From NCBI GenBank assembly GCA_016713335.1, contig JADJPH010000105.1, forward strand, positions 1 to 52,410: 52,410 nt of DNA, in the 5' to 3' direction. Positions 16,122 through 27,306 of this stretch are shown piece after piece. The notes below the pieces were generated by a model that ran no database searches, was not told the origin of the DNA, and worked only from the letters and a program-made list of their open reading frames with translations. This DNA comes from Candidatus Fredericiella danica. Its GTDB lineage: Bacteria > Chloroflexota > Anaerolineae > Caldilineales > Caldilineaceae. Each line of letters opens with the position of its first letter. Position 1 is the first letter of the stretch. The translations under genes and the position numbers were made by a program.

Positions 16122-19100
16122 GTGATCTCGCTGCGAAGGTTCTCCCCTCTCTATCATTGGATCATATTGGTCGCCCTGCTGTTCACTTTCCGGCCTGTTG
16201 TCGCGCAGACGCCGGCAGACGCGCCGGCTGGAACCCCCGCGCCCGCCACTACGGCGACAACGGCGCCTGTGCCAGATGCGGTGGCCGCCCAGGTGGAGGC
16301 GCTGCTCGCGCAGATGTCGCCCGCCGATCGCGTTGGGCAGCTCTTTGTCGTCACTTTTGAGGGCGCCGATCTCAATTTCGACAGTCCAATTATCGAGCTC
16401 ATCCACGGCTATCGGGTGGGCAGCGTTGTGATCAGTCCGTGGAATTTGAACTTCACGAACGAGAAGGGGGTTGACACGCCGGCCGAAGTCGCCACGTTGG
16501 CAAATCAACTGCAAGCGGCTGCGTATGGGGTGTTGTTACCCGCGGATCAGGCACTAGACCCGGTCCCTTTTGCGCCCTGGCCTCCGCGCGGTCTGCAATA
16601 TCTGCCGGACGAGACCGGTGCGCCGCCCAGTAACCTGCCGCTGTTGATCGGCGTGCAGGAGTTGGGTGACGGGCTGCCCGGCACCGCCCTGCGCCGTGGC
16701 TTTTCTGCGCTGCCATCGCAGATGTCGCTCGGCGCAGCCTGGAACCCACTCCTGGCGAAGCAGGTCGGCGACATTGTGGGGCGAGAACTGCGAACGGTCG
16801 GCGCGAACATGTTGTTAGGCCCAAACCTCGATGTCTTTGATGAGCCGGGCAGCGAACAGGTCGGTGATCTTGGCATATTCTCTTTTGGCGGCAACGCCTT
16901 TTGGGTCAGCCAGTTGGGGCGCGCCTACATTGAGGGCATTCACAGCGGCGCCCAGGGGCGCGTGGCGACCGTGGCGCGCCATTTCCCTGGTCAGGGCAGC
17001 ACCGATCGCCCGCCGGAAGAAGAAGTCGCCACGATCCAGAAGAGTCTCGAAGAGATGCGCGCCGTGGCTTTGCCACCCTTCTTGGCGGTGACGCGCAACC
17101 CGTCCAGTGTCGTCGATGCCAATGGCGACCCCGCCAGCACCGACATTCTGATGACAAGTCACATGCGCTTCAGCGCCTTTCAGGGGGGAGCGGCCAGCCG
17201 CGTCACCCCAATCAGTCTGGCGCCAGAATTGCGTAGTGTGCTGACGCAGGAAGGATTTGACGATTGGCGTGCAGCCGGCGGGGTGATCATGTCAAACGCC
17301 CTGGGGCAGCCGGCGATCCGGCGCTTCTACGGTGCAGCCAGCCCCGATTTCTTCAGCCGGCGCGTGGCGCTCGACGCATTTACCGCGGGCAATGACCTAC
17401 TCTTCCTTTCGGACTTCAGCCTGGACGACAACTGGGAAACCGAATATGCAAATATCAAGTCGACCATCGGTTTCTTCCAGGAACGCTATGGCAACGATCC
17501 TGATTTTGCGCGGCAGGTGGATGACTCCGTGCGGCGAATTCTGCAGTTGAAGTTGGGACTTTATCGAGATGCAATGGTGCAACCTGCGCCCGATGCGCCT
17601 GCGCCTGCCGGCGCTGCTGACCAGTTGATTCCGTTGACAAACCTGCTGGTCGATTCGAGCCAACTCATTGCACTCGAAGGGCTGCGCACGGAAGCCGAAG
17701 GCGTTGTCGGTGAAGTGGCGCGCAGCAGCATCTCGATCCTCTATCCGGATCCCGCCACGCAGACCGATCCGTTGCCGCCCACCTTCCGCGCGGACGATCG
17801 GATTCTGATCTTTTCTGACAGCCGGTTGCAGCGCGAATGCTCGACCTGCACGGCTGAAGCCGCAATCGGTCCAGACGAGATCGCGGATATCATCAAACGT
17901 CTCTACGGTGCAGATGCTACGGGCCAGATTGACCCGGCGTTGGTGACCAGCCTCACCTTCGCCGATTTGACCATGTTCCTGAACAGCCAGGAGGCACCCA
18001 CGGCGACGTCACCGTTGACCAGTACGGCGCTGGCCACCTCCACCGTTGCCGCAGTTGCGCCGTTGACGGCAACTTCGCTCTTTACGATTGCTGCATCGCC
18101 GGGTGCGGATCTGGAGCCGCCGTCGCCCGATGCGGTCGAAGCGCGCGTCGCCGAACGCAATGCCAAGACCGCCTCGCTCATTCAGAACGCCAACTGGATT
18201 ATCTTTGCGATGCTGGATGTGGAGCCAATCTCGCGCCCGAGCAGCGATGCTGTCCAGCGTTTTTTGCGAGAATATGCCGACCAGTTGGCGGACCAACGCC
18301 TGGTCGTGTTTGCGCTCAATGCACCGTATTTCCTTGATGCAACCGAAATGAGCCGGCTGGTGATTTACTACGGCGTTTACAGCAAGGCCGAGCCGTTCCT
18401 GGAAAGCGCAGTGCGTGCCTTGTTCCGTGCGTTTACGCCATCCTCTGCACCTCCGGTCAATGTGCCGGGCACGCGATTTGCGAGTCTGGCGGCGCGTCTC
18501 TCGCCCGATCCTGCCCAATCCGTGCCGCTGCAAGTCGAAGATGCCGCGGGAACGGTGCTGCTTGATTCGGGCGACAGCGAAGCGGCTGTGGCGACTTCGG
18601 CAGAGGCGCCGGCAGGCGCCACATTGAGTCTCGTGGCCGGCCCGATTGTGGATTGGAACGGCAACATTGTGCCGGATGGCACGCTTGTGACCTTTCGCCT
18701 GCAATACGAAGGGGATGCGTTGGCGTTGCGGGTTGAACCCGCGCCGTCGCGTGGCGGTGTTGCGATGCGTGATGTTTTGCTCGATCGGCCGGGTACACTC
18801 CGCATTGCGGCTGAGGCGGGGGCTGCTACGTCCGGTGCCCCCTTGAGCGTTGTCATCCTGCCGCCACCGATCCCGACGCCGTCACCTGCGAGTGGTGTAG
18901 CAGTACAAGGAGAGGCAGGGGGTGATGGAGAAACGGCGCCGGTGGACCGCGCCAGCATCGTGACCCTCTTGATCGCGCTACTGACGATTCTGGTGACCCT
19001 CAGCCTTTTCCTGATTGTGCAGGTGCGGGTGCTGCCGCGCGCCACGTTGGTGCGGAACATGTTGTGGGCGGCGATCTTCGGGCTGGCTGGTTATATTCTC

Positions 19101-19232
19101 TACGCAACCGGGCTGGTCCCAGGCTCCGACTGGCTGCGCAGCAATGTGAGTGTGTGGGGCACGTCGGTGGTGGTGCTGGTGCCGATGCTGTTGCCGCTGC
19201 TCTGGCTTGGTCTGCGGAGTGACGATAAGTAG
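16122..19232 (+). CDS. Membrane-anchored GH3-fold protein lacking catalytic residues
   Basis: About 1037 residues. From the GTG at 16122 (GGAAG upstream) it begins with a clean signal sequence (HWIILVALLFTFRPVVAQ). The next 420 or so residues follow the NagZ-like GH3 barrel: ADRVGQLFVVTFEG, LLIGVQELG, LGAAWNPLLAKQVGDIVGREL, HFPGQGSTD (His287). Two key sites are altered: the nucleophile region reads GVIMSNALGQPAI where active relatives have TDAL or TDDL (Asn392 for Asp), and the Asp-Ser-His dyad loop after HFPG is replaced by DRPPEEE. The long middle region is unassigned. The C-terminus has three membrane helices (from VTLLIALLTILVTLSLFLIV). It is probably a non-catalytic envelope or glycan-binding protein. 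An alternative start at 16035 is possible. Confidence 0.78.
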   Translation: MISLRRFSPLYHWIILVALLFTFRPVVAQTPADAPAGTPAPATTATTAPVPDAVAAQVEALLAQMSPADRVGQLFVVTFEGADLNFDSPIIELIHGYRVGSVVISPWNLNFTNEKGVDTPAEVATLANQLQAAAYGVLLPADQALDPVPFAPWPPRGLQYLPDETGAPPSNLPLLIGVQELGDGLPGTALRRGFSALPSQMSLGAAWNPLLAKQVGDIVGRELRTVGANMLLGPNLDVFDEPGSEQVGDLGIFSFGGNAFWVSQLGRAYIEGIHSGAQGRVATVARHFPGQGSTDRPPEEEVATIQKSLEEMRAVALPPFLAVTRNPSSVVDANGDPASTDILMTSHMRFSAFQGGAASRVTPISLAPELRSVLTQEGFDDWRAAGGVIMSNALGQPAIRRFYGAASPDFFSRRVALDAFTAGNDLLFLSDFSLDDNWETEYANIKSTIGFFQERYGNDPDFARQVDDSVRRILQLKLGLYRDAMVQPAPDAPAPAGAADQLIPLTNLLVDSSQLIALEGLRTEAEGVVGEVARSSISILYPDPATQTDPLPPTFRADDRILIFSDSRLQRECSTCTAEAAIGPDEIADIIKRLYGADATGQIDPALVTSLTFADLTMFLNSQEAPTATSPLTSTALATSTVAAVAPLTATSLFTIAASPGADLEPPSPDAVEARVAERNAKTASLIQNANWIIFAMLDVEPISRPSSDAVQRFLREYADQLADQRLVVFALNAPYFLDATEMSRLVIYYGVYSKAEPFLESAVRALFRAFTPSSAPPVNVPGTRFASLAARLSPDPAQSVPLQVEDAAGTVLLDSGDSEAAVATSAEAPAGATLSLVAGPIVDWNGNIVPDGTLVTFRLQYEGDALALRVEPAPSRGGVAMRDVLLDRPGTLRIAAEAGAATSGAPLSVVILPPPIPTPSPASGVAVQGEAGGDGETAPVDRASIVTLLIALLTILVTLSLFLIVQVRVLPRATLVRNMLWAAIFGLAGYILYATGLVPGSDWLRSNVSVWGTSVVVLVPMLLPLLWLGLRSDDK

Positions 19233-19275
19233 GCGGTAGGGCGATTGTCGTTGCCGGCTGTAATCCCAGGTGCGC

Positions 19276-21920
19276 CTAATTTTGTGCGGCGCAGGTCGCC
19301 GGGAGGAGCGCACAGGTCTGGTCCGGCATGGGCGCCGGCTGCACTTTTAGCCCATCGAGGATTAATTCATCCCCAAGCGTTTGCCCAGCGGCATCGACTA
19401 CCGGCGCCTGCATGCCGGTGACGGGGTCATAAAGCCCGATGGCAAGTTGCCAGGCGCCGGTGGGGTCCACCTCTGCCGGGATCTGGAACTGGCGCCAATC
19501 GTTGACATAACCGCTGATTGCCATGTTTGTATCGGCGTCGAGCGCCCCGAAGAATGCCGGGGCACCGTCCGCTTGCGCCACATTGCCGCCGTCACGGCGC
19601 AGATGGACGAAGGGCGTCAACGACTCCGGCCACGCGCCGCCTTCCCACTGGAGCCAGAGATCGACGCTGTCTCCTGGCCAGAAGGATCGATCCTCGGTCC
19701 AGACCTGCACGCGTAATGGGTTTCCATCCGGCAGGGCAAACGTCGCCTCGGCGCCGCGCACTGGCGCCAGCAAGCCCGGCGCCAGTGCGGCGGACAGATC
19801 CTGCTGTTGTGCCATGGTGGGTGGTAGTTCCACGAGTTTGTCGTGCGCAATCCGGCGGAAGATCGCCGCAATTGATGCGGCGCCGCCATCCGTGCGCACT
19901 GCGGTGGTGCGCGGCAGGACCAGCGGCAGCGTCGTCAGCCGATACGTTTCGCCCGGCGCCCACATGGCCGCCGGCTGCCATACGAGTGCCGGTGGGGCGG
20001 CAGTGGCTTGCGTGGCGACAACCTGCTGCGCCGGCGTTACGACTTCGAACTGAGGCTCCTGCTGCGCTGGATCAAACTCAGGTCCGGTTGTCCAATCTGC
20101 CACCAGGCGCGTCTGTCGCCAGCGCGGCCAATCGAGCGCGTCGACCTCAGTAAGCGCCAGTGCTGCCAGCGGTGCACTCGCTGCCGGCATGCGTGCAAAG
20201 GAGTAGAACTCCGGCGGAATCTCCTTGTTCGTGGCGCCGCGCTGCATCAACAAGTAGCCGTCCGCCGCGTCGACGACGCCCCAATCCGCCGCCAGCATGG
20301 CCTCAACAGTCGATTTGACGTCGCCGGGCGCCATGTCCGTATTGGTGGTGACATCGAGCAGCGCCCAATCGGCAGGCTTTGGGGTCTCGAGGCCCATTGG
20401 AAACTGGTAGACGTAGGCCCGGTGGCTCACGTGGGGGTGGATGGCGGCAGTCGCGGTCACGGCGGCGTCCGGTGGCAATTGTCCGGTGAAGTGTGCCAGC
20501 AACCTGTGATGTTCGGTGATCGGCGCGACATCCCACCGGCCGCCCAGCGGGCCGCGGCCATGTTGGAGGTAATTGGCGACCGGCCAGGCCAACATCCAGA
20601 TGACCAGCCCCAGGGTGATCAGGGGGCGAAGCGAAGTGCGGGCATTCTGGGCCAGCGCTGCCGCAGTCATAACGCCTGCACTGGCCGCAGGCAAGTACTG
20701 GAAACTGGGGGAGCCGCGGGCCGTGAGCCGCGCCAGCCAACGCCACACACGGCCCACCCCATAGGCGGCTGCCACCGCAAAATAGGGGACGATCGGAGCG
20801 CTGTAGTGGAATTCGCCATAGTATTGTGCCGGATAGGTGCTGAGCAGGTTGGCAAGCAGCACCGGCAGCGCAAAGAGGAGTACATCGACTCCCAGCAGTG
20901 GCAGCCATGCGAACGCCACCAGCAGCCCAATCAGGTAGGCGACGCGCGGTGGCTCAGTGATGATCTGCCAGACCAGCGCAGGCCGGGCGAAGAAACTCTT
21001 GAAGATGTCCGCTGAAGAGTCACCCAGCGCACCATAGCGTTGGAAATAGGTGCTCTCTGCCGTCCCATACAGGGGTGCCGCGTTCGCCGGCACAATCACG
21101 AAAGTTGCCCAATAGAACCAGGCAAGGGAGAGTGTGAGGACGGCGCCACCAGCGATGAGCATGTTGCGTGTTACGTGTTTAGTATCCCGTAGCTCGTAGC
21201 CTGTTTCTTGTTTCTTGTTTCTTGCCGCCTGAAACGCATCCCATGCTGCTCTCCAGAGCGCCCACGCGCCCAACCCTGCCGCGAGCAGTGCCATCTCTTC
21301 CTTGACGAGGGCCAGGAGCAGGGCGGCGACTACAAATTGCATCCAACGCCGGGCATCGACCGCCCAGAACGCCCAGAGGATCAATGGGGCGGCAAGGGGC
21401 GCGGCGTGGAACTCCGTCAGCACAGCCGATTGCAATTGGGGCGCCAGCAGATAGGCGAGCGCCAGCGCAAAGGCCAGCGGACGCGTCCAGATCTGGAGCG
21501 GCTCCAATTCCCATACCTGGTTCCGTTGGCGTGGGGTGAGCAGCTTTTCGAACTGGCGGTTGGTGAGCGCGTAGAGGGGGAAGGCACCGATGGCAACGAC
21601 CAAGACCTGGAGGAGCAGCAGGGCGCGTAGGTCGTTCCACAGCCAATAGATGGGGCTGATCAGCACGAGCACCGGTTCAACGTGATCGGTCAGGCGTGTC
21701 GCAACGAAGCCATTGTCGGTCTGCTGGAGGAGGCGGCCATGACTGCTATTCCAGATGGCCTGGTCGATCTGGCCGAGGTCGGCCTTGTGCGTGCGGAGAC
21801 CGGCGTGCTGATTCCAGGCCAATTGCGTAAAGACAATGAGATAGAGCAGTACCAGGACGGCAAGTGCAAGCCGGTATGGATCGGCAAGTAGCGCATGCCG
21901 GGTGCGACCCATCCAGTGCT

Positions 21921-21924
<4 letters not shown>
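19276..21924 (-). CDS. DUF2079 polytopic membrane protein
   Basis: 882 residues with about ten transmembrane segments in the first 500 and a soluble, probably exported, C-terminal half. The N-terminal LGQIDQAIWNSSHGRLLQQT and DHVEPVLVLISPIYWL are typical of DUF2079, a family distantly similar to GT-C glycosyltransferases. The acidic residues in the first loop (ADLGQID) and DHVEP are where GT-C enzymes put catalytic carboxylates. Its ATG overlaps the stop of the DegT aminotransferase by 4 bp, so it is translationally coupled to sugar-nucleotide genes. This supports, without proving, a role in transferring a lipid-linked sugar outside the membrane. Confidence 0.83.
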
Positions 21925-23033
<1,109 letters not shown>

Positions 23034-23041
23034 GGGATCCT

Positions 23042-24034
23042 CTACCAATAGTGTTCGCCGTTTTGGAGATAGAAGTTGATCGTGCGGTGCAAGCCCTCGG
23101 CAAGCGGGATCACCGGTTGCCAGCCTAGTTCATCCTGGATGCGCTGATAGCTTGAATAGACATCGCCGATGTCGATCTTCTTGCGTTGGTCGGGCCACGG
23201 GATCAGGCGGACGCGGCCGCGGCCGGCGGTGGCGACGATCAAGTTGGCCAACTCAAGCAAGTTGATCGGGTGTTGCCCGCCGAGATTATAGACGCGGCCA
23301 TTGGCTTGCTCACGGGCGCCGGCGCGCAGGAAGGCGTCGACGACATCATCGACATAGGTTAAGTCGCGCAGTTGCGTGCCGTCGCCGTAGATTTGGATCT
23401 CCTCGTTGCGCACCGCTTTGCGGATGAACCAGCCGATAAAGCCCTGGCGATCGTGCTTCACCAACTGCCGCGGACCATAGGTGTTCGTGAGCCGCAGCGA
23501 CGTTGTGCGCAGGCCATAGGCATTGTTATAGACGATATGGTACCACTCGCCGGCAAGTTTGTTGACGCCGTTGACGTCCGTTGGGGCTTGTAGGTGATCC
23601 TCGTCCAACGGTAGATATCGCGGCTTGCCGTACTGCTGGCGGGTTCCTGCGTAGATCACTTTGATCTGTGGGTTCTCATACCGGCAGGCTTCGAGAATGG
23701 AGAGCTGGCTGCGGGTGTTGATTTCGAGGTCGGTGTATGGATCGGTCATGGAGTCCATATGGCTGACCTGTCCTGCAAGGTTAAACAGGATGTCCTGACC
23801 CTGCACGAGCGCGTGCATCGAATACGGATCGCGTACATCGGCGATATTGACGCGGAGCCGATCCTGATAGCCGGCGAGGTTGTGCCAGTTGCCCCCGTAA
23901 TCTGGAATGAGCGAATCAACCAGGGTGACGTGCGCGTCCAGGTCGACAAGCCGCCTTGCCAGATTGGAGCCGATAAAGCCCATGCCGCCGGTCACCAGGA
24001 TGCTGCGCCCGGCATAGTCGCTGAGGTAAGTCAT
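23042..24034 (-). CDS. NAD-dependent epimerase/dehydratase (extended SDR) with Asn at the catalytic Tyr site
   Basis: About 330 residues. Rossmann motif GGMGFIGSN near the start, then ADVRDPYSMHALV, NLAGQVSHMDSM, IYAGTRQQYGKPRY and NTYGPRQLVKHDRQGF, as in sugar-nucleotide epimerases and 4,6-dehydratases. The usual active-site YxxxK is here NGVNK (Asn155, Lys159). I recall NG[VI]NK in related bacterial proteins, so this may be a family feature rather than an error. It lies 20 bp downstream of the LLM-SCP2 gene and immediately before the DegT aminotransferase, so it probably prepares that enzyme's sugar substrate. ATG 24034 is preferred to 24061, which would overlap the preceding gene. Confidence 0.88.
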   Translation of the reverse strand: MTYLSDYAGRSILVTGGMGFIGSNLARRLVDLDAHVTLVDSLIPDYGGNWHNLAGYQDRLRVNIADVRDPYSMHALVQGQDILFNLAGQVSHMDSMTDPYTDLEINTRSQLSILEACRYENPQIKVIYAGTRQQYGKPRYLPLDEDHLQAPTDVNGVNKLAGEWYHIVYNNAYGLRTTSLRLTNTYGPRQLVKHDRQGFIGWFIRKAVRNEEIQIYGDGTQLRDLTYVDDVVDAFLRAGAREQANGRVYNLGGQHPINLLELANLIVATAGRGRVRLIPWPDQRKKIDIGDVYSSYQRIQDELGWQPVIPLAEGLHRTINFYLQNGEHYW

Positions 24035-24053
24035 ACTGAGGGGGTGTAGACTA

Positions 24054-25496
24054 CTACCCAAAGAGGCTCTGAAGTTTTAGCGCAAGGAGCGGATCGCCGG
24101 CAATTTGCACTTTGCCGGAGCCAAAGGCGGCCATTGGGTTGAGCTTACCGGTGGCGAGCGCCATAAAGTCGTCATCGCGGATCGAGATGATCAAATCAGC
24201 CTCATCGCTGGCGCCGGTGCGCACTTCACCGGTTCCGTTCAGTAGATCCACGACCCAGGATCCCCCCAGCTCACCAGTCACATCGAACTGGTAGACCGCG
24301 TTGATCCTTTGCGCGATGGTTGGGTCGGCGGCGACGCGGCCTGCAATCCGTTCAAAAATGACGGTCGGTGTAGTCATCGATTTCTTCGGTTCCTCTTGAA
24401 CCGGGACACTCGCCGGCGAAGCCGGCGAGATTGAAATTGTGCGATCGGGGCGACCCGCGTCTGCACCCAACACGAGATCGGCCATCACCTGCACGGCCTC
24501 GATATCGAACGTCGTGAGGTTGAGTGTGGTGATTGGGCTATCGTGCCACAGTTCAAGCCGCTCGGCAATGCGGGACTTCGGTCCGCAAAGTGCCACGGCG
24601 TCCACCAGTTCGTCCGGAATGGCGGCGGTGGCGGCCTCCTTCTGACCGGTCAGGTAGAGCGCCTGCACGCGGTCGGCGGCTTCCTCAAAGCCGTAACGGC
24701 AGGCCAGGTCATAATAGAAGTTTTTCCCCTTGGCGCCCATGCCGCCAACATAGAGGGCGAGGAAGGGTTTTACGCTAGCGCGGCAGGCGTTCACATCGTC
24801 ACCCAGGACGACGGGCACGGAGGGTGCAATGTCGAAGTTGCCGGTGCTCTTGGCGCCGCCGGCTTTGCCAAAGCCGGCCTCGAGCGACGGTGCATAGACA
24901 CTGCGGTAGTGGGCGGGCGAGAAGAAGATGGGGAGCCAGCCGTCCGCAATTTCCGCCGACAACTCCACATTTTTGGGGCCGATGGCGGCCAGATAGATCG
25001 GGAGATCGGCGCGGCCGTGGATGATGCTTTTCAGCGGTTTGCCCAATCCCGTGGCATCGGGACCCTGGTAAGGCACCTGGTAGTGTTCGCCCGTGAAGAC
25101 AAGCGGTTCCTTGCGCGCGAGAATCTTGCGCACGATGGCGACATATTCGCGCGTTTTTACCAGCGGTTTGCCATAGGCGACGCCATGCCAGCCCTCGACT
25201 ACCTGGGGACCGGACAGCCCAAGGCCCAGCAACATGCGGCCGCCGGAGAGTTGATCGATTGTGATCGCGGTCATCGCGGTGTTCGCAGGTGTGCGCGCGG
25301 GCATCTGCATGATCGCGGTGCCGAGGTGGATCTGCTGCGTTTGTGCACCAATCCACGCAAGAGGGGCGACGGCGTCGGAGCCATATGCTTCGGCCGTCCA
25401 GACGGCGTAATAGCCCAGGCGGTCGGCAAGTTGAACCATTTCCATCGGCAGTGCGATCGTGGCGCCGGAGTAGCCAACCATCAATCCTAGTCGCAT
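24054..25496 (-). CDS. LLM-class F420-dependent oxidoreductase fused to an SCP2 domain
   Basis: 480 residues. Residues 1 to about 345 form a luciferase-like TIM barrel (MRLGLMVGYSGA, VWTAEAYGSDAV, LGTAIMQMPARTPA, GRMLLGLGLSGPQVVEGW, LPIYLAAIGPKNVEL), the type using F420 or FMN. After a Pro/Ser linker, the last 105 or so residues are an SCP2/sterol-carrier-like domain (VYQFDVTGELGGSWVVDL, DLIISIRDDDFMALATGKL, AFGSGKVQIAGD), a lipid-binding fold. The fusion suggests a hydrophobic substrate held near the flavin barrel. The start has GAGGAG upstream. It is the first gene of the minus-strand run leading to epimerase, aminotransferase and DUF2079. Confidence 0.88.
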   Translation of the reverse strand: MRLGLMVGYSGATIALPMEMVQLADRLGYYAVWTAEAYGSDAVAPLAWIGAQTQQIHLGTAIMQMPARTPANTAMTAITIDQLSGGRMLLGLGLSGPQVVEGWHGVAYGKPLVKTREYVAIVRKILARKEPLVFTGEHYQVPYQGPDATGLGKPLKSIIHGRADLPIYLAAIGPKNVELSAEIADGWLPIFFSPAHYRSVYAPSLEAGFGKAGGAKSTGNFDIAPSVPVVLGDDVNACRASVKPFLALYVGGMGAKGKNFYYDLACRYGFEEAADRVQALYLTGQKEAATAAIPDELVDAVALCGPKSRIAERLELWHDSPITTLNLTTFDIEAVQVMADLVLGADAGRPDRTISISPASPASVPVQEEPKKSMTTPTVIFERIAGRVAADPTIAQRINAVYQFDVTGELGGSWVVDLLNGTGEVRTGASDEADLIISIRDDDFMALATGKLNPMAAFGSGKVQIAGDPLLALKLQSLFG

Positions 25497-25795
25497 CGTG
25501 AGCTCCTCACATCCTTATCAATGAATGGCCAAAGCGGAGTGCGTATCATGTCCGCGGTATACCCGGCGCAACCCCAACTGTCACCGGTCAATGGTCAATT
25601 GCCGAGGAAGCGAGCGCCTCGCAATTGTCATTCTATACCGTAGTAGTGTTCAGGTTGAATTGTGGTTGGGCATAGTGCACAGTGCGCCATCGTGCAAGAT
25701 CTACAAACTATGCGAAATGCCAATGCAGAATTGCATAGAACTGCTGCGTCCATTAGGATTTCGCCAGCATACCCAACCCTATCTGGGAGGATATC

Positions 25796-27295
25796 ATGGA
25801 TTCTGACTCTGATTTCTTTATTCCAGCATCGTCTTCGCCGTCCGGCATGTCGGCGCCGTTTGCTTCTTATCACCTTGATGATGCGTATGACGAGTTGCTC
25901 GAACCGAATGGAACGCCACGCCCCCAATATGAATTCCTCTATCACCGGCTGCTGGAACTGACCCCACAAGAACTCTCGCAACGCCAACGTTCTGCGGATC
26001 TCTCGTTCTTGCATCAAGGCATCACGTTTACAGTTTACAGCGATTCGCGCGGTACGGAGCGCATCTTCCCGTATGACCTGTTGCCACGCATTATCACGGC
26101 GCAGGAGTGGGACACCATCGAGCGCGGTCTGATTCAGCGCATCATGGCTTTGAACCTTTTTCTACATGATATCTATCACGGGGCGCAGATCCTGAAAGAC
26201 AAGGTGGTCCCGCACGAACTCGTCCGCTCGAGCAAGCATTTTCGCAAGCAGATGCTGGGCATCAACGTGCCGCACGACGTCTATGTTGCGGTCACGGGTA
26301 CAGACCTCATCCGCATGCCCAACGGGCGTTTTGCAGTGCTGGAAGACAATCTCCGTGTTCCGTCCGGTGCGTCCTACATGCTGGCCAATCGTCAGGTAAT
26401 GAAACGCGTCTTTCCAAATCTATTCAATCACTATGGCGTGCGGCCATTGGAGTTTTATGGGCAGGCGTTGCTGACTTCGATGCGTGAACTGGCGCCTAAA
26501 GATCGCGCGGGCGCCAGCGATCTCACCATCGTCCTCTTGTCTCCTGGGGTCTTCAACTCAGCCTACTTTGAACACACTTTTCTGGCGCGGCAGATGGGTG
26601 TGCAACTGGTGGAGGGGCGTGACCTCATGGTGCACGACAACATCGTGTATATGCGCACCACCGCCGGACTGCAACGCGTCGACGTGATCTATCGCCGGAT
26701 CGACGATGACTTCATTGATCCCTCCGTATTTCGCCAGGATTCGATGCTTGGTGCAGCGGGGATCTTCAACGCCTATCTACATGGCAATGTGACACTCGCC
26801 AATGCGCTTGGCACAGGCGTTGCAGATGACAAGGCTGTCTATGCCTATGTGCCCGCCATTGTCCGTTACTATCTGAACGAAGACCCGATTCTCGACAATA
26901 TCGAGACATACCTCTGTTCAGACGATGACCAGCGCGAATACGTTCTGGCGAATCTAGACAAACTTGTGGTAAAGGCGGTGGGAGAGTCGGGCGGCTACGG
27001 GATGCTTGTTGGGCCACATAGCACTGCCGAACAGCGAGCCGACTTCGCACGCCTGGTGAAAGCGCAACCGCGCAACTACATTGCGCAGCCCACCATACAA
27101 CTCTCACGCGCCCCTTGCTTTCTGGACAATCAGGTTGAACCGCGCCATGTCGATCTGCGTCCGTACATTCTTTATGGTTCTCAGATTCGCATTTTACCCG
27201 GCGGGTTGACGCGCGTCGCGCTACGCAGGGGATCACTCGTTGTCAATTCATCTCAGGGCGGCGGAAGCAAAGACACCTGGGTTCTGGGTCAATAA
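25796..27295 (+). CDS. Circularly permuted type 2 ATP-grasp protein
   Basis: 499 residues, the COG2308 (DUF404/407) type ATP-grasp predicted to form an amide or peptide bond using ATP. Family regions include YDELLEPNGTPRPQYEFLY, GITFTVYSDSRGTERIFPYDLLPRII, IYHGAQILKDKVVPHELVR, FAVLEDNLRVPSGASYML, and late VVKAVGESGGYGMLVGP plus VDLRPYILYG. The start has GGGAGG 7 nt upstream. It is followed after 11 bp by the alpha-E gene and then by a transglutaminase-like gene, the set described from comparative genomics as a peptide synthesis or tagging system (Iyer, Aravind and colleagues). The substrate is unknown. Confidence 0.93.
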   Translation: MDSDSDFFIPASSSPSGMSAPFASYHLDDAYDELLEPNGTPRPQYEFLYHRLLELTPQELSQRQRSADLSFLHQGITFTVYSDSRGTERIFPYDLLPRIITAQEWDTIERGLIQRIMALNLFLHDIYHGAQILKDKVVPHELVRSSKHFRKQMLGINVPHDVYVAVTGTDLIRMPNGRFAVLEDNLRVPSGASYMLANRQVMKRVFPNLFNHYGVRPLEFYGQALLTSMRELAPKDRAGASDLTIVLLSPGVFNSAYFEHTFLARQMGVQLVEGRDLMVHDNIVYMRTTAGLQRVDVIYRRIDDDFIDPSVFRQDSMLGAAGIFNAYLHGNVTLANALGTGVADDKAVYAYVPAIVRYYLNEDPILDNIETYLCSDDDQREYVLANLDKLVVKAVGESGGYGMLVGPHSTAEQRADFARLVKAQPRNYIAQPTIQLSRAPCFLDNQVEPRHVDLRPYILYGSQIRILPGGLTRVALRRGSLVVNSSQGGGSKDTWVLGQ

Positions 27296-27306
27296 GGAGG
27301 TAGTCG

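Noticed and set aside
24543..25490. 315-codon plus-strand frame opposite the LLM oxidoreductase
   Set aside because: Antisense shadow of a well-supported gene.
25497..25795. Regulatory RNA upstream of the ATP-grasp gene, because several small dyads occur
   Set aside because: Stems are short or bulged and do not form one coherent fold; no promoter with good spacing was found.
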